Notes: generated by a model not told the origin, from the sequence alone. A DNA stretch of 64,000 bases from SPJN01 sp965229935 (GCA_965229935.1 CBDDKB010000002.1:2046001-2110000), one strand, 5' to 3'; positions 1 through 9,943 are shown, numbered from the stretch's first letter. Numbers and translations are program-made.

Positions 1-2643
1 TTGGTCAGCGGTGTTGCTGACGGCATCGGTGCCGCGCACCTGATGTCTGATGTGATGGACAAAATCATTGCCGTCCTCGCTGACTTTGCCACCGATTACC
101 TCTACCGCAATACCAATCCCAGCAAGTATGAACGGCTGGGCATTATCGCAACGGGTGGTTATGGGCGCGGCGCCCTTGCCCCCCAGTCCGATATCGATCT
201 TTTGTTCCTGCTGCCCTACAAGCAAACCCCGTGGGGGGAAAGCGTTGTGGAATGGTTGCTTTACGCCCTGTGGGATTTGGGATTGAAAGTCGGTCACGCA
301 ACCCGGTCAGTTGATGAATGTATCCGCCTTGCCGGCACCGATGTCACCATCGCCACCGCCATGCTGGAAACCCGTGGGCTGTGGGGTGACGAAGAGGTTA
401 TCGAAGACTTCCACAATCGCTATTGGACCGAAGTCGTGAACCCGCAAAGCACCACAGCTTTTGTTGAGGCAAAGCTGGCCGAACGCGATGCGCGCCACGA
501 AAAAATGGGCGACACGCGCTATCTGGTGGAACCCAATCTAAAGGACGGCAAGGGCGGCTTGCGCGATTTGCAAACCCTATATTGGATTGGCAAATGGGTC
601 ATGGGCGTTGAAGAAGCAGACGACCTTGTACATGAAGGCGTCTTAACCAAGTCAGAGGCACGCCAGTTCCGCCGTGCCGAAGCGTTCTTTATGACCACGC
701 GGTGCCATCTGCATTTTCTTGCCGAACGGCCAGAAGAACGGCTGACATTTGATGTGCAGGAAAAGCTGGCCCAGCGCATGGGCTATAAGGACCGGGTCGG
801 CGGACGGGCTGTCGAACGGTTCATGCGGCACTATTTCTTAAGCTCAAAAGATGTGGGTGATTTGACCCGCATTTTCTGTGCCGTGCTGGAAGAAAAAAGC
901 GCCAAGGCAAGACCCACAGGGTTTGGCAGGTTCCTGCCCTCGTTACCCTTGCGTGGGGGGCGCAAACAGAAATTCGGCGACTTCACGGTTCAGGGCGGGC
1001 GCATCAACACAACCGATGAAGACGCCTTTAAAAATGATCCGGTTAATCTGCTGCGTCTGTTCCAATTGGCGGACGAACATGATTTTGACATTCACCCGAT
1101 GGCTTTGCAGCGGGTCACGCGGTCGCTAAAACTCGTGGTTGAAAAGCTGCGCGATGACAGCGAGGCGCACAAAATCTTCCTCGACATTCTGTGCAGCCGT
1201 CACAATCCTGAAAATGCCCTGCGCCGCCTAAGTGAAAGCGGCGTGTTCGGTCGGCTAATCCCTGAATTCGGGCGCGTCACGGCGCTGATGCAGTTCAACA
1301 TGTATCACCATTATACGGTGGACGAACACACGATCCGCGCGATCGGCATCCTGTCTAGGATCGAACGCGGCTTGTTAGAAGATGACCATCCCGTGGCGAC
1401 GATTGCCATTAAACAAATTGTAGACCGCCATGTTCTGTTCGTGGCGATGCTGCTGCATGACATTGCCAAGGGCCTGCCCGGCGATCATTCAGAGGTTGGC
1501 GCCGAAATCGCCCAAGACCTGTGCCCGCGTCTTGGTCTTGCCGAAGATGACACCGAAACCGTTGCATGGCTGGTCCGTGTGCATTTGCTGATGTCGAATG
1601 TTGCGCAAAAGCGCGACATCTCTGACCCAAAAACGGTCGAAACTTTCGCCCAGATCGTGCAAAGCCCTGAACGTTTACGGCTATTATTGTGCCTGACAGT
1701 TGCTGATATGCGCGCCACCGCGCCGGGTGTGTGGAACGGCTGGAAGGGGCAATTGCTGCGCGATCTTTATGATGCAACCATGTCCGTGCTTTCGGGTGGG
1801 CAACCCGCCCGCTTCCGCGAAGGCCGCGTTGCCGCTGCCAAGGACCGTTTGGCAGAACAATTAACCGATTGGGACGAGGCTGAACGCAACGCCTATCTTA
1901 ACAGCCATTACGACACTTATTGGCTCAGTACTGAGGCAGAGGCCTGGGAGCGTCATGCCCGCCTGATGAAACAGGCTAAGGATGAGGGCAAGGTCCTGTC
2001 CGTTGACTGGCTGGTGCGCACAGATCGTGCGGCAACCGAGGTGACTATTGTCGCCCCTGACCATCCGGGCATGTTCGCCCGCGTCGCCGGGGCCATCGCC
2101 CTGTCAGGGGCTGATATTGTGGACGCCAAGGGCTTCACCACATCGGATGGACGGGCACTTGAAGTCTTTACCATTCAGGATCAGGACGAAACCGCCTTTT
2201 CTGACAAGCGCAGGCTAGGCCGCATCCCCGAACGGATTGAAGAGGCGTTAGGGGGCGGCGTGCTGTTGCCAGAGGAATTTGATACCCGTGGGCGCATCAC
2301 AAAACGGATGGAACCGTTTAAGGTTGCGCCCCGCGTCTTGATCGACAATCAGGCGTCCGACATTTTTACGGTGATTGAGGTGAACGGGCTGAACCGTTTG
2401 GGCCTTTTGTATGATTTGTCCCGCGTCTTTTTCAAACACAATCTGACCATCGGGTCAGCCCATGTGTCATCATTCGGGGAACGGGCTGTTGACGTGTTTT
2501 ACGTCAAGGACCTGTTCGGCCAAAAAATTCGCCACGAAGGCAAGCTTGAACATCTGGAAGCCGATTTGCGCGATGCGTTGAAACCCGATGGGCCATCAAC
2601 AAAGACAGATGCTGAGGCCACCAACGAAAAGGTCGGTGCGTGA
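1..2643 (+). CDS. glnD: GlnD, bifunctional uridylyltransferase / uridylyl-removing enzyme (5' partial)
   Basis: Cytosolic nitrogen sensor that uridylylates and de-uridylylates PII (GlnB/GlnK) according to glutamine level. Seen: nucleotidyltransferase signature GGYGRGALAPQSDID at residues 52-66 with the catalytic Asp pair D64/D66; an HD phosphohydrolase domain (HDIAKG at about 486); two C-terminal ACT domains (from about 680 and 789) that bind glutamine. At 880 codons it is shorter than the usual 900-950, and the first codon is TTG at base 1, so the real start almost certainly lies left of the window and this TTG is probably internal. Its stop overlaps the murJ start by 4 nt (GTGA), implying translational coupling. 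Confidence 0.96.
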   Translation: MVSGVADGIGAAHLMSDVMDKIIAVLADFATDYLYRNTNPSKYERLGIIATGGYGRGALAPQSDIDLLFLLPYKQTPWGESVVEWLLYALWDLGLKVGHATRSVDECIRLAGTDVTIATAMLETRGLWGDEEVIEDFHNRYWTEVVNPQSTTAFVEAKLAERDARHEKMGDTRYLVEPNLKDGKGGLRDLQTLYWIGKWVMGVEEADDLVHEGVLTKSEARQFRRAEAFFMTTRCHLHFLAERPEERLTFDVQEKLAQRMGYKDRVGGRAVERFMRHYFLSSKDVGDLTRIFCAVLEEKSAKARPTGFGRFLPSLPLRGGRKQKFGDFTVQGGRINTTDEDAFKNDPVNLLRLFQLADEHDFDIHPMALQRVTRSLKLVVEKLRDDSEAHKIFLDILCSRHNPENALRRLSESGVFGRLIPEFGRVTALMQFNMYHHYTVDEHTIRAIGILSRIERGLLEDDHPVATIAIKQIVDRHVLFVAMLLHDIAKGLPGDHSEVGAEIAQDLCPRLGLAEDDTETVAWLVRVHLLMSNVAQKRDISDPKTVETFAQIVQSPERLRLLLCLTVADMRATAPGVWNGWKGQLLRDLYDATMSVLSGGQPARFREGRVAAAKDRLAEQLTDWDEAERNAYLNSHYDTYWLSTEAEAWERHARLMKQAKDEGKVLSVDWLVRTDRAATEVTIVAPDHPGMFARVAGAIALSGADIVDAKGFTTSDGRALEVFTIQDQDETAFSDKRRLGRIPERIEEALGGGVLLPEEFDTRGRITKRMEPFKVAPRVLIDNQASDIFTVIEVNGLNRLGLLYDLSRVFFKHNLTIGSAHVSSFGERAVDVFYVKDLFGQKIRHEGKLEHLEADLRDALKPDGPSTKTDAEATNEKVGA

Positions 2644-4250
2644 CCACGCCCGATACATCACAGCCTTCTGACAACAAGGCCCCTGATACGAAGACGGGAA
2701 CAGGTGGCCGGTCCTTCTTTGCGGCGGTTGCCACCGTATCCGGCTTTACGATGATGTCGCGCGTTCTAGGCTTTATCCGCGATATTATGGTGGCGCAGTT
2801 CGCGGGCACAGGCCCCTTGGCGGACGCATTCTTTATCGCCTTCCGCCTGCCCAACCTGTTCCGCCGCTGGTTCGCAGAAGGCGCCTTTAACGTTGCCTTT
2901 GTGCCGCTGTTCTCACGGCGTCTGTCAAATGATGGCGCGGATGAGGCTCAGCAATTCGCCAATCAAGCAATGGCCGCGCTGACGCTTGTGCTTTTCGGCT
3001 TTACCCTGCTTGCCGAGCTTTTCATGCCGCAGGTGATGGCGGTTATTGCGCCGGGGTTTAATGATGACCCGATGAAGGCTGAACGGGCCGTGCTTTATGC
3101 GCGGATCATGTTCCCCTATTTGAGCTTCATGGCCCTGCTTGCGCTTTATGGCGGGGTGCTGAACGCGCTGAAAAAATTTGCAGCACCCGCAGCGGCACCC
3201 GTTGCGCTTAACGTGGTTTTGATCATTGCGCTGCTTGCAAATCAACCTGTCGGGTGTGAGGCAACGGCGATCTTAAGTTGGGCCGTTGCTTTTTCAGGGC
3301 TGGTACAATGGGTCATTGTGTTGATCGCCCTTGAACGGCAGGGCTTTTATCTGCGCCCCACCATGCCGCGCCTGACCGCTGATGTGCGCCTGTTGTTCAA
3401 GCGCATGGTGCCGGGCATGATTTCAGGCGGCGTGATGCAGATTGATGTTTTGATCGCGTCCGCCATTGCCTCAATGGGTGCGGGGGCGATTTCCTATCTT
3501 TATTATGCTGAACGGATTATCCATCTGCCGATTGGGGTGATCGGCGTGGCCTTGGGCGTGGTCTTGTTGCCCACACTGTCTGAACGGCTGGCCAATAATG
3601 ATCAAGCCAGCGCCATGGCTACCCAAAACCGTGCCGCAGAGGCCGCCCTGTTATTAACTGTGCCGGCCTGTCTTGCGCTTGTGCTGATCCCCGATGTGAT
3701 TATCGGCGGGCTGTTTGAGCGGGGCGCATTCTCTGCCGCCTCTACCGCGTCAACGGCACCTGTCCTTGCCGCCTATGCCTTGGCGATGCCAGCACTGGTG
3801 CTGCAAAAAGTGTTCCAGCCCGGCTATTACGCCGCCGAAGACACGGTGACCCCCGTTATTTTCGCGACCATCAATATGGCAATCAATGCCGGGCTTGGCC
3901 TGACTTTGTTTCCGATATATGGCGCGGTCGGTCTTGGTATTGCCATGTCAGTGTCATCATGGATGCATTTATTGATGCTGATGGGGGGCCTGATGCGCCG
4001 GGGCGCATGGCGGGCTGACAAGCGGCTGATCAGCCGCCTTGTGCGGATCATCCTTGCCGCGCTGATGATGGGTGGGGCGCTTTATGGATTGCAGCTTCTG
4101 CTGGCAGACCAAGTGACCGCTGGCGGCCTTGAACGGATCGGGGCGCTGATAGCATTGGTCGGGGCCGGGCTTGGTGCCTATGGCGTCGGGGTGCTGATAA
4201 CGCGCGCTGCCCACCCCAGTGAATTGAAAGCGATGATCAGGCGCAGTTGA
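2640..4250 (+). CDS. murJ: MurJ, lipid II flippase
   Basis: Inner-membrane flippase of the MOP superfamily that moves lipid II to the periplasmic face for peptidoglycan synthesis. The 536-residue protein has a short polar N-terminus, then the family hallmark region (GFIRDIMVAQFAGTGPLADA, about residues 42-61, then RLPNLFRRWFAEGAF) and repeated hydrophobic segments consistent with 14 helices. Start is GTG at 2640, overlapping the glnD stop by 4 nt; glnD-murJ-trpS is a common alphaproteobacterial order. Length and sequence fit the family; nothing odd seen. Confidence 0.96.
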   Translation: MTTPDTSQPSDNKAPDTKTGTGGRSFFAAVATVSGFTMMSRVLGFIRDIMVAQFAGTGPLADAFFIAFRLPNLFRRWFAEGAFNVAFVPLFSRRLSNDGADEAQQFANQAMAALTLVLFGFTLLAELFMPQVMAVIAPGFNDDPMKAERAVLYARIMFPYLSFMALLALYGGVLNALKKFAAPAAAPVALNVVLIIALLANQPVGCEATAILSWAVAFSGLVQWVIVLIALERQGFYLRPTMPRLTADVRLLFKRMVPGMISGGVMQIDVLIASAIASMGAGAISYLYYAERIIHLPIGVIGVALGVVLLPTLSERLANNDQASAMATQNRAAEAALLLTVPACLALVLIPDVIIGGLFERGAFSAASTASTAPVLAAYALAMPALVLQKVFQPGYYAAEDTVTPVIFATINMAINAGLGLTLFPIYGAVGLGIAMSVSSWMHLLMLMGGLMRRGAWRADKRLISRLVRIILAALMMGGALYGLQLLLADQVTAGGLERIGALIALVGAGLGAYGVGVLITRAAHPSELKAMIRRS

Positions 4251-4307
4251 TTTTGTCAGCCCTTCGCTTCATAAACTGCGCCACAACTCGTTAGGAAAAA
4301 TGGATCA

Positions 4308-5315
4308 ATGACTGCGACCCGTGTTTTTAGTGGCGTTCAGCCGACAGGCAATCTGCACCTTGGCAATTATTTAGGTGCCGTGCGCAACTTTGCGCGCCTG
4401 CAGGATGAGCATGAATGTATTTATTGCGTTGTCGATATGCATGCCATCACGGTCTGGCAGGACCCCGCCGCACTCAAGCAAGCTACGTTAGAGGTTGCCG
4501 CCGCCTATCTGGCAGCAGGCGTTGATCCTGAAAACCACATCATCTTTAACCAAAGCCAGGTTCCCGGCCATGCGGAACTGGCTTGGGTGCTGAACTGTGT
4601 GGCGCGGCTTGGCTGGCTGAACCGCATGACCCAGTTCAAGGACAAGGCAGGTAAAAACCGGGAAAAAGCCTCCATCGGGCTTTATGCCTATCCTGTGCTG
4701 CAGGCTGCAGACATTCTGCTTTATAAGGCAACCCATGTCCCCGTGGGTGAGGATCAGAAACAGCATCTGGAACTGGCGCGCGACATCGCCCAAAAGTTCA
4801 ACAATGATGCGGGCAATCAAGACTTCTTCCCGCTGCCCGAAATCCTTACCCCGCCTGAGGCTGCGCGGATCATGTCCTTACGCGACGGATCGGCAAAAAT
4901 GTCCAAATCGGACCCATCGGATCAGTCACGCATTAACCTGACCGACGACGCCGATTTGATCGCCAAGAAAATCCGCAAGGCCCGCACAGATTCTGAGCCC
5001 CTGCCAGAAAACAAGGACGGGCTTGAAGGCCGGCCGGAAGTGCAGAACCTGATCAATATCTATAGCGCCCTGTCAGGCGATGACGCCGAGACGATTATCG
5101 CCCGCTATGCCGGACAGGATAATTTCTCAGGCTTCAAAACTGATTTGGCAGAAATCGCTGTGGCCCAACTTGGCCCGATTACTGCGGAAATGAGCCGCCT
5201 GATGGAAGATAAATCCCATATCGAAGCTGTGCTGCGCGATGGCGGGGCACGGGCGCGGGCGATTGCCGAACCTGTGTTGCAGGATGTTTACGATCTGGTC
5301 GGATTTGTCCGCTAA
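4308..5315 (+). CDS. trpS: TrpS, tryptophanyl-tRNA synthetase
   Basis: Class I aminoacyl-tRNA synthetase charging tRNA-Trp in the cytosol. Seen: the HIGH-like motif in TGNLHLGNY (residues 12-20), the KMSKS loop (about residue 197, KMSKSDPSD), and the usual 335-residue length of bacterial TrpS. The ATG at 4308 has an AGGA-type ribosome site a few bases upstream. It follows murJ by 57 nt in the same direction and is probably part of the same transcription unit. Confidence 0.97.
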   Translation: MTATRVFSGVQPTGNLHLGNYLGAVRNFARLQDEHECIYCVVDMHAITVWQDPAALKQATLEVAAAYLAAGVDPENHIIFNQSQVPGHAELAWVLNCVARLGWLNRMTQFKDKAGKNREKASIGLYAYPVLQAADILLYKATHVPVGEDQKQHLELARDIAQKFNNDAGNQDFFPLPEILTPPEAARIMSLRDGSAKMSKSDPSDQSRINLTDDADLIAKKIRKARTDSEPLPENKDGLEGRPEVQNLINIYSALSGDDAETIIARYAGQDNFSGFKTDLAEIAVAQLGPITAEMSRLMEDKSHIEAVLRDGGARARAIAEPVLQDVYDLVGFVR

Positions 5316-5378
5316 AGCTTGATTTTCGCGGCCTTTGCCCCCATCTGTTAGGGAAACAGGCAAGGAAGGAACCTGCGC

Positions 5379-6374
5379 ATGGCCGTCCGCGAGCAAATCG
5401 AAGATTTCTGGTATGACCGGGTGCAACCGAAACTGCCCGATATGCGCGGCCTGCACAAAAAGCGCGCGACCCGCTATACGCTGGGCGTGTTGCTGTTGGC
5501 TTTGCTGTTCTATTACCTGATCGGCGGGTTGATCATTCACGAGATTGACGACGATCCGTCGTTTGAAATTTCGCAACGCTCAATCAGTTCGGGCCAGTCT
5601 ATGGCGGTTGCCATGACCATCGCCCTTCTGGATCGGGAGGTGAACCAGCATGGCTGGACGGCGAATGACCCGTTTACCTCGCCTGCCGTAACGCTCGACA
5701 ATATGCCGAACTATCAACAAGGCATGGTCCAGGCCCTTGGCCGTTTTGCGTTTGAGCTGGCCGACCAGGTTGGCCGCCGCCGTGGCTCCAGCCAGATTGA
5801 CCCTGACCTGCAATCTGCTGCGGGGCTGCTGCAATATCCAGGCGATGTCTGGCATTGGGACCCCACCGTGTCGCTGTCACCCACCGCCACATCCGAGGCC
5901 CAGTATAACAAGGCCCGCCGCGCCTTGATCAGTTATAATGACCGCGTGGCACGGGGCGAAGCAGTGTTTGAAAGCCGCGCCGATAATCTGCTGGCAACGC
6001 TTGACCGCATGGCGCTCGACCTTGGGTCAAGCTCTGCTGCGATTGAAAACCAGATTGAAAATCCGACAGGCTGGTTCATTGATACCGAAGGTGATGATGT
6101 CTTCTACACAACCAAGGGCCAGCTTTATGCCTATTACATGTTGGTCAAGGCACTGCGTCATGACTTTAACAATGTGATACAGGAACGCGAGCTGGCGCAA
6201 GTGTGGGCATTATTGGAAGAAAGCCTGAAAGATGGCGCGTCCCTGCAGCCGCTGGTCATCATAAATGGTGACGCTGACAGCCAAATCCTGCCCAGCCATT
6301 TGGCGGCACAGGGCTTTTATCTGCTGCGGGCGCGCACGCAAATGCGGTCGATCACCAATATTCTCTTGAAATAA
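5379..6374 (+). CDS. DUF2333 family membrane-anchored protein
   Basis: Function unknown. The 331-residue protein has a cytoplasmic N-terminus of about 30 residues, one transmembrane segment (about 32-53, GVLLLALLFYYLIGGLIIH) and a long soluble, presumably periplasmic, domain rich in Trp/Asp (GDVWHWDP near 150). The pattern SISSGQSMAVAMTIALLDRE and the overall plan match the DUF2333 family known mostly from Proteobacteria; this is recognition by eye, not a search. Ribosome site AAGGAA lies just before the ATG at 5379. It sits between trpS and uspA on the same strand. Confidence 0.75.
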   Translation: MAVREQIEDFWYDRVQPKLPDMRGLHKKRATRYTLGVLLLALLFYYLIGGLIIHEIDDDPSFEISQRSISSGQSMAVAMTIALLDREVNQHGWTANDPFTSPAVTLDNMPNYQQGMVQALGRFAFELADQVGRRRGSSQIDPDLQSAAGLLQYPGDVWHWDPTVSLSPTATSEAQYNKARRALISYNDRVARGEAVFESRADNLLATLDRMALDLGSSSAAIENQIENPTGWFIDTEGDDVFYTTKGQLYAYYMLVKALRHDFNNVIQERELAQVWALLEESLKDGASLQPLVIINGDADSQILPSHLAAQGFYLLRARTQMRSITNILLK

Positions 6375-6415
6375 ACCCATGTTCGGCACAGGCTAACCTG
6401 AACAAGGGTTAAGGC

Positions 6416-6961
6416 ATGGCTGAAGAGATAAACGAAAAACGCATCGACACGCTGGACTATGCGCCGGACGATCCGAAGGATGAGCGGAACCTTGAAAAGC
6501 CGCTGAAGTTTCTGGTCGTGGTTGATGACACGCCCGAAGCGGAAGTCGCGCTTTATTATGCGGGGCTGCGTGCCCATCGCACCCATGGGCTGTTGACCAT
6601 GCTGCGCGTGATAGAGCCTGAGAAAGGCTTTCAGCACTGGACCTCCGTCGCTGAAACCATGCGGGCGGAGGCATTTGAAGACGCCGAAAAATTGATGCGC
6701 GCCCACGCCACCCAAGTACAAAAAGATTCAGGCCTAACCCCTGAAATCGTGGTCCGCGAAGGCAAGACCCGCGACCGGGTGCTGGAACTGATTGAAGAAG
6801 ACCGCGACATCCGCATTTTGGTGCTAGCCGCAGGGACGGGCAAAGACGGCCCCGGCCCCCTTGTGACCGCCCTTGCCGGGCAAATGTCCGGTGGGCTTGC
6901 CATTCCGATCACTGTCGTGCCGGGGAACCTGTCCCACGCGCAACTGGAACGGCTGGCCTGA
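6416..6961 (+). CDS. Universal stress protein (UspA family)
   Basis: Single-domain Usp fold of 181 residues with an acidic N-terminal extension (about 30 residues). Seen: strand opening KFLVVVDDTPEAEVALYYA, and near the C-terminus the glycine-rich nucleotide-binding region LAAGTGKDGPG followed by IPITVVPG. The ATP-type G-x2-G-x9-G-S/T signature is only approximately matched, so nucleotide binding is plausible but not assured. Usp genes commonly sit between trpS and nfu in alphaproteobacteria. Its TGA overlaps the next ATG by one base (TGATG), so the two are translationally coupled. Confidence 0.88.
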   Translation: MAEEINEKRIDTLDYAPDDPKDERNLEKPLKFLVVVDDTPEAEVALYYAGLRAHRTHGLLTMLRVIEPEKGFQHWTSVAETMRAEAFEDAEKLMRAHATQVQKDSGLTPEIVVREGKTRDRVLELIEEDRDIRILVLAAGTGKDGPGPLVTALAGQMSGGLAIPITVVPGNLSHAQLERLA

Positions 6962-8049
6962 TGACGGCGCAAGCAGCGCAGGCAAATCTGGCAGCCCCCC
7001 TGCCGGTTGATGAGGCGTTGGGATATGACAGCGCCTATGTCGAACGGGTCGGCACTTTACCCCTAACCTCAAAATTCCTGCGCAATATTAAGGACAATCG
7101 ACTTTGGTATTTGGCGGCGGCTATCGCTGCGCTTCTTTTCGGTCTGCAATTTTTTGTCCATTGGGTGACAGGTGATCTTGCCAACGGGCCGACACAAGGC
7201 GGGTTGGCTGCGTGGGCATCCTATTTGCAATATGATTTGCTGCATTCGTTTCTGATCAGCTACATGCTGATCGGGTCAGAAGGTTTTCGCCGGGGCTATG
7301 CCTGCCATATTCGCAGACTGACGCCTTGGCTATCAAGTGACGCCCCCTATTCAGAAGACTTGCTGGCACACAGGCCCGGTTATGTCTGGCTGGCAGGCGT
7401 GATCTCTGTCGTGTTTTTCGTGCCGATCATGTCCGTGCCCGTCTATGACATTTTTCCCAACAAGGCGATTTTCTATTTGATGATCGTGCGCATGACGATC
7501 CTTTATTGGTTGTTGGGCACACGAATTACCGAATTCATTTTGTTAAGCCAGCGCTTTGCCACCATGATCCGCAATCACCTGACCTATCGGCTGGTAGAAG
7601 ACCAGCCCCGTCAGATTATCGGCAGCCAAACCCTGTCATCATCCTTGTTCCTGATGCTTGGGGTTGCCGTGACCCTGCCCACCTTGTCAGACGCCCCCAC
7701 CACCTTGCAAACCATCGGCCTGTTGGGGCTGATTTCGCTGTTCAGCCTGATCTTGTTGTTGCTGCCCATCTTTGCCTTGCGTGACAAAATCCGCACCACA
7801 AAGGAAGATGAGATGGCGCTGTTGCAACCGCGCCTGAACGATTGTTGGGATGCCTTGCGGCGCGGTGATGACCCGCCCCATGATTTGCCCGCGCTGGTCG
7901 CGTGGCGGCAGGAAATCCGCAACACGTCTGATTGGGTGTTTGACGGGGAATCCGCCATTCGGTTGATCATAATCCTGTTGGTGCCCGCAGCATCTATTGT
8001 CGCCGGTGAATTTGCGGAAAGTCTGCTTGACCGTTTGATCGGTGGTTAA
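6961..8049 (+). CDS. Multi-pass membrane protein of unknown function
   Basis: I do not recognise this 362-residue protein. It has about seven hydrophobic segments, including LWYLAAAIAALLFGLQFFV (about 49-67), YVWLAGVISVVFFVPIMSV (about 141-159), AIFYLMIVRMTILYWLLG (about 169-186), a pair around 230-275 and a C-terminal one near 338-352, separated by a charged cytoplasmic-looking loop (about 275-325, many Asp/Arg). It is coupled to uspA by a 1-nt TGATG overlap, suggesting the membrane protein and the stress protein act together, for example the Usp domain as a soluble partner; that is inference only. Confidence 0.7.
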   Translation: MTAQAAQANLAAPLPVDEALGYDSAYVERVGTLPLTSKFLRNIKDNRLWYLAAAIAALLFGLQFFVHWVTGDLANGPTQGGLAAWASYLQYDLLHSFLISYMLIGSEGFRRGYACHIRRLTPWLSSDAPYSEDLLAHRPGYVWLAGVISVVFFVPIMSVPVYDIFPNKAIFYLMIVRMTILYWLLGTRITEFILLSQRFATMIRNHLTYRLVEDQPRQIIGSQTLSSSLFLMLGVAVTLPTLSDAPTTLQTIGLLGLISLFSLILLLLPIFALRDKIRTTKEDEMALLQPRLNDCWDALRRGDDPPHDLPALVAWRQEIRNTSDWVFDGESAIRLIIILLVPAASIVAGEFAESLLDRLIGG

Positions 8050-8182
8050 TCCCAGCCCCGCTTAATCGGCGGTTAATCGAATATGGGCCAAACTGCCCCC
8101 TTGAAATTCCCGACCAAAACAGTCATCTATCCGAACAAAGCTATATTTAGGCTGTTTTCTGCGCTGTGAAACGAGATTAACC

Positions 8183-8773
8183 ATGTTTATTCAAACCGAA
8201 GCGACCCCGAACCCGAATACGCTGAAATTCCTGCCGGGCCGGGCCGTACTTGAAACCGGGTCTGCCGACTTCCCCAATGAAGAGGCTGCCAAGGCGTCGC
8301 CGCTTGCCACCCGCCTGTTTGAGGTTGAGGGTGTATCCGGCGTCTTTTTCGGTTCTGATTTCATCACAGTGACCAAAGCAGACGAAGACAGGCAGGAATG
8401 GCCACATTTAAAGCCCGCCATCCTTGCGGCGATCATGGATCATTTTACTGCCGGTCTGCCCGTCATGGGCGAAGGCGCAGCGGACCGCGTGGCCCACATG
8501 CCCAGCGCCGCCGATTATGAAGGTGCAGATGCCGAGATTGTCGAACAGATTATCGACCTGCTCGACACACGTGTGCGCCCCGCCGTTGCCAATGATGGCG
8601 GCGACATTATTTTCCATCATTATGACCAAGGCATCGTCACCCTGACCATGCAGGGCGCCTGTGCAGGTTGCCCCGCCTCAACCATGACGCTGAAGCAGGG
8701 CATTGAAAATATGCTGCGCCACTATATCCCTGAAGTGACCGAAGTGCGCCCGCTCGAAGACATGCCTGCCTAA
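8183..8773 (+). CDS. nfuA: Nfu-type Fe-S cluster carrier (NifU C-terminal domain protein)
   Basis: Scaffold/carrier that delivers Fe-S clusters to apo-proteins. Seen: the N-terminal Nfu domain opening MFIQTEATPNPNTLKFLPG, and a C-terminal NifU-like domain with the cluster-binding CxxC pair C160/C163 in GACAGCPAS. The 196-residue length equals mitochondrial/alphaproteobacterial Nfu1 proteins. It has its own 133-nt upstream gap and precedes tsaB, an arrangement common in alphaproteobacteria. The symbol nfuA is used loosely; nfu1-like is equally suitable. Confidence 0.92.
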   Translation: MFIQTEATPNPNTLKFLPGRAVLETGSADFPNEEAAKASPLATRLFEVEGVSGVFFGSDFITVTKADEDRQEWPHLKPAILAAIMDHFTAGLPVMGEGAADRVAHMPSAADYEGADAEIVEQIIDLLDTRVRPAVANDGGDIIFHHYDQGIVTLTMQGACAGCPASTMTLKQGIENMLRHYIPEVTEVRPLEDMPA

Positions 8774-8798
8774 TCCACGAATGTAGAGGCCGACCATT

Positions 8799-9479
8799 AT
8801 GCTATTGGCCCTAGATACCGCTCAGGCGGGCTGTTCCGTCAGCCTGTGGGACGGGGCTGATCTGCGCGCCGGTGGGTTTGAACCACTGCGTCGGGGCCAT
8901 GCCGAAATATTGTTCGACCGGATTGGCTCGTGTCTGAACGACGCCAAGGCGGGCTATGATGATGTGTCATCTATTTTGGTGACGACGGGTCCCGGCACCT
9001 TTACAGGCCAACGGGTTGGTCTTGCTGCCGCGCGCGGGCTTGGCCTTGCCACTAAGGCGCCCGTGATTGGCCTGACAACGTTTGAGGCGATCGGCGCAGC
9101 CCTGATCAACAAAGGCGAGACACCTGCCCAGTGCCACATCATCTTTGATGCAAGGCGCGATGAAGTCTATCACCAAAGCTTTGATCTTTCCGGGCCCTTA
9201 CCGAAGACGCTGTCTGATCCTGCGATCATGTCAGTCAGTGCGGCACAGGACCAAGTGACAGGCGGCGTGCTGGCTGGGTCCGGCGCGCATCTAATCACCC
9301 ATGACCTGCCCCGCATTGACGGGTTTGAAACGCCCGATGCCACACAGTTCGGCTGGTTGGGGGCGCACCTAACCCCCGGCCCGGACCGTCTGGCCCGGCC
9401 ATTTTACCTGCGCGCGCCCGATGCAAAACCGCCCAGCGATCCGCCTGCACCGCGCCCCGCAGCGCCATCAAGGGCCTGA
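8799..9479 (+). CDS. tsaB: TsaB, tRNA N6-threonylcarbamoyladenosine biosynthesis protein
   Basis: ASKHA-fold partner of TsaD in the complex that makes t6A37 on ANN-decoding tRNAs. Seen: N-terminal LALDTAQAGCSVSLW phosphate-1-like loop and the conserved TTGPGTFTGQRVGLAAARGL (about residues 62-81). Length 226 residues is typical; the C-terminal tail is Pro/Ala-rich. It lies 8 nt before rimI, the classic tsaB-rimI pairing. Confidence 0.93.
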   Translation: MLLALDTAQAGCSVSLWDGADLRAGGFEPLRRGHAEILFDRIGSCLNDAKAGYDDVSSILVTTGPGTFTGQRVGLAAARGLGLATKAPVIGLTTFEAIGAALINKGETPAQCHIIFDARRDEVYHQSFDLSGPLPKTLSDPAIMSVSAAQDQVTGGVLAGSGAHLITHDLPRIDGFETPDATQFGWLGAHLTPGPDRLARPFYLRAPDAKPPSDPPAPRPAAPSRA

Positions 9480-9487
9480 CCGGACCG

Positions 9488-9943
9488 ATGGCAATCCGCA
9501 ACGCAACCAACGAAGACTACGCTGCACTGTCGGCGCTGCATCAGGCCTGTTTCGGTCCGCGCGGCGAACGGGTTTGGGCGGCGGATGAATGGGCCGATAT
9601 GCTGTCCAATCCGACAAGCCATTGCCTTGTGATAGATGAAGGTGCCGACATTCTTGCCGCCCTTTTGCTGCAAACCGCCGGGGATGAAGCTGATGTGGTC
9701 ACCATCATGACAAACCCAGCCAAACAACAGGCAGGCCATGCCCGCACCCTATTGGAAGACGGGATCAGGCGCCTGTCGCAACTGGGCATTCGTCGATTGT
9801 TGCTTGAGGTAGCAGAAGATAATCACGCCGCCCGATCCTTATACACAAGTACAGGCTTTATGACTGTCGGCTCGCGCCCCGGCTATTACAAGCGGGCAGA
9901 CGGGGACGCAGTAGACGCCCTGATTTTGGCCAACGATTTCTAG
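9488..9943 (+). CDS. rimI: RimI-like ribosomal-protein/GNAT N-acetyltransferase
   Basis: GNAT acetyltransferase of 151 residues; the family acetylates the N-terminal alanine of ribosomal protein S18 using acetyl-CoA. Seen: an acetyl-CoA loop region around QAGHARTLLEDGI (about 79-91; the Q/RxxGxG/A loop is slightly degenerate), LLLEVAEDNHAARSLYTSTGF (about 101-121) and the C-terminal GYYKRADGDAVDALIL typical of RimI. Position directly after tsaB supports the assignment over a generic GNAT. Confidence 0.88.
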   Translation: MAIRNATNEDYAALSALHQACFGPRGERVWAADEWADMLSNPTSHCLVIDEGADILAALLLQTAGDEADVVTIMTNPAKQQAGHARTLLEDGIRRLSQLGIRRLLLEVAEDNHAARSLYTSTGFMTVGSRPGYYKRADGDAVDALILANDF

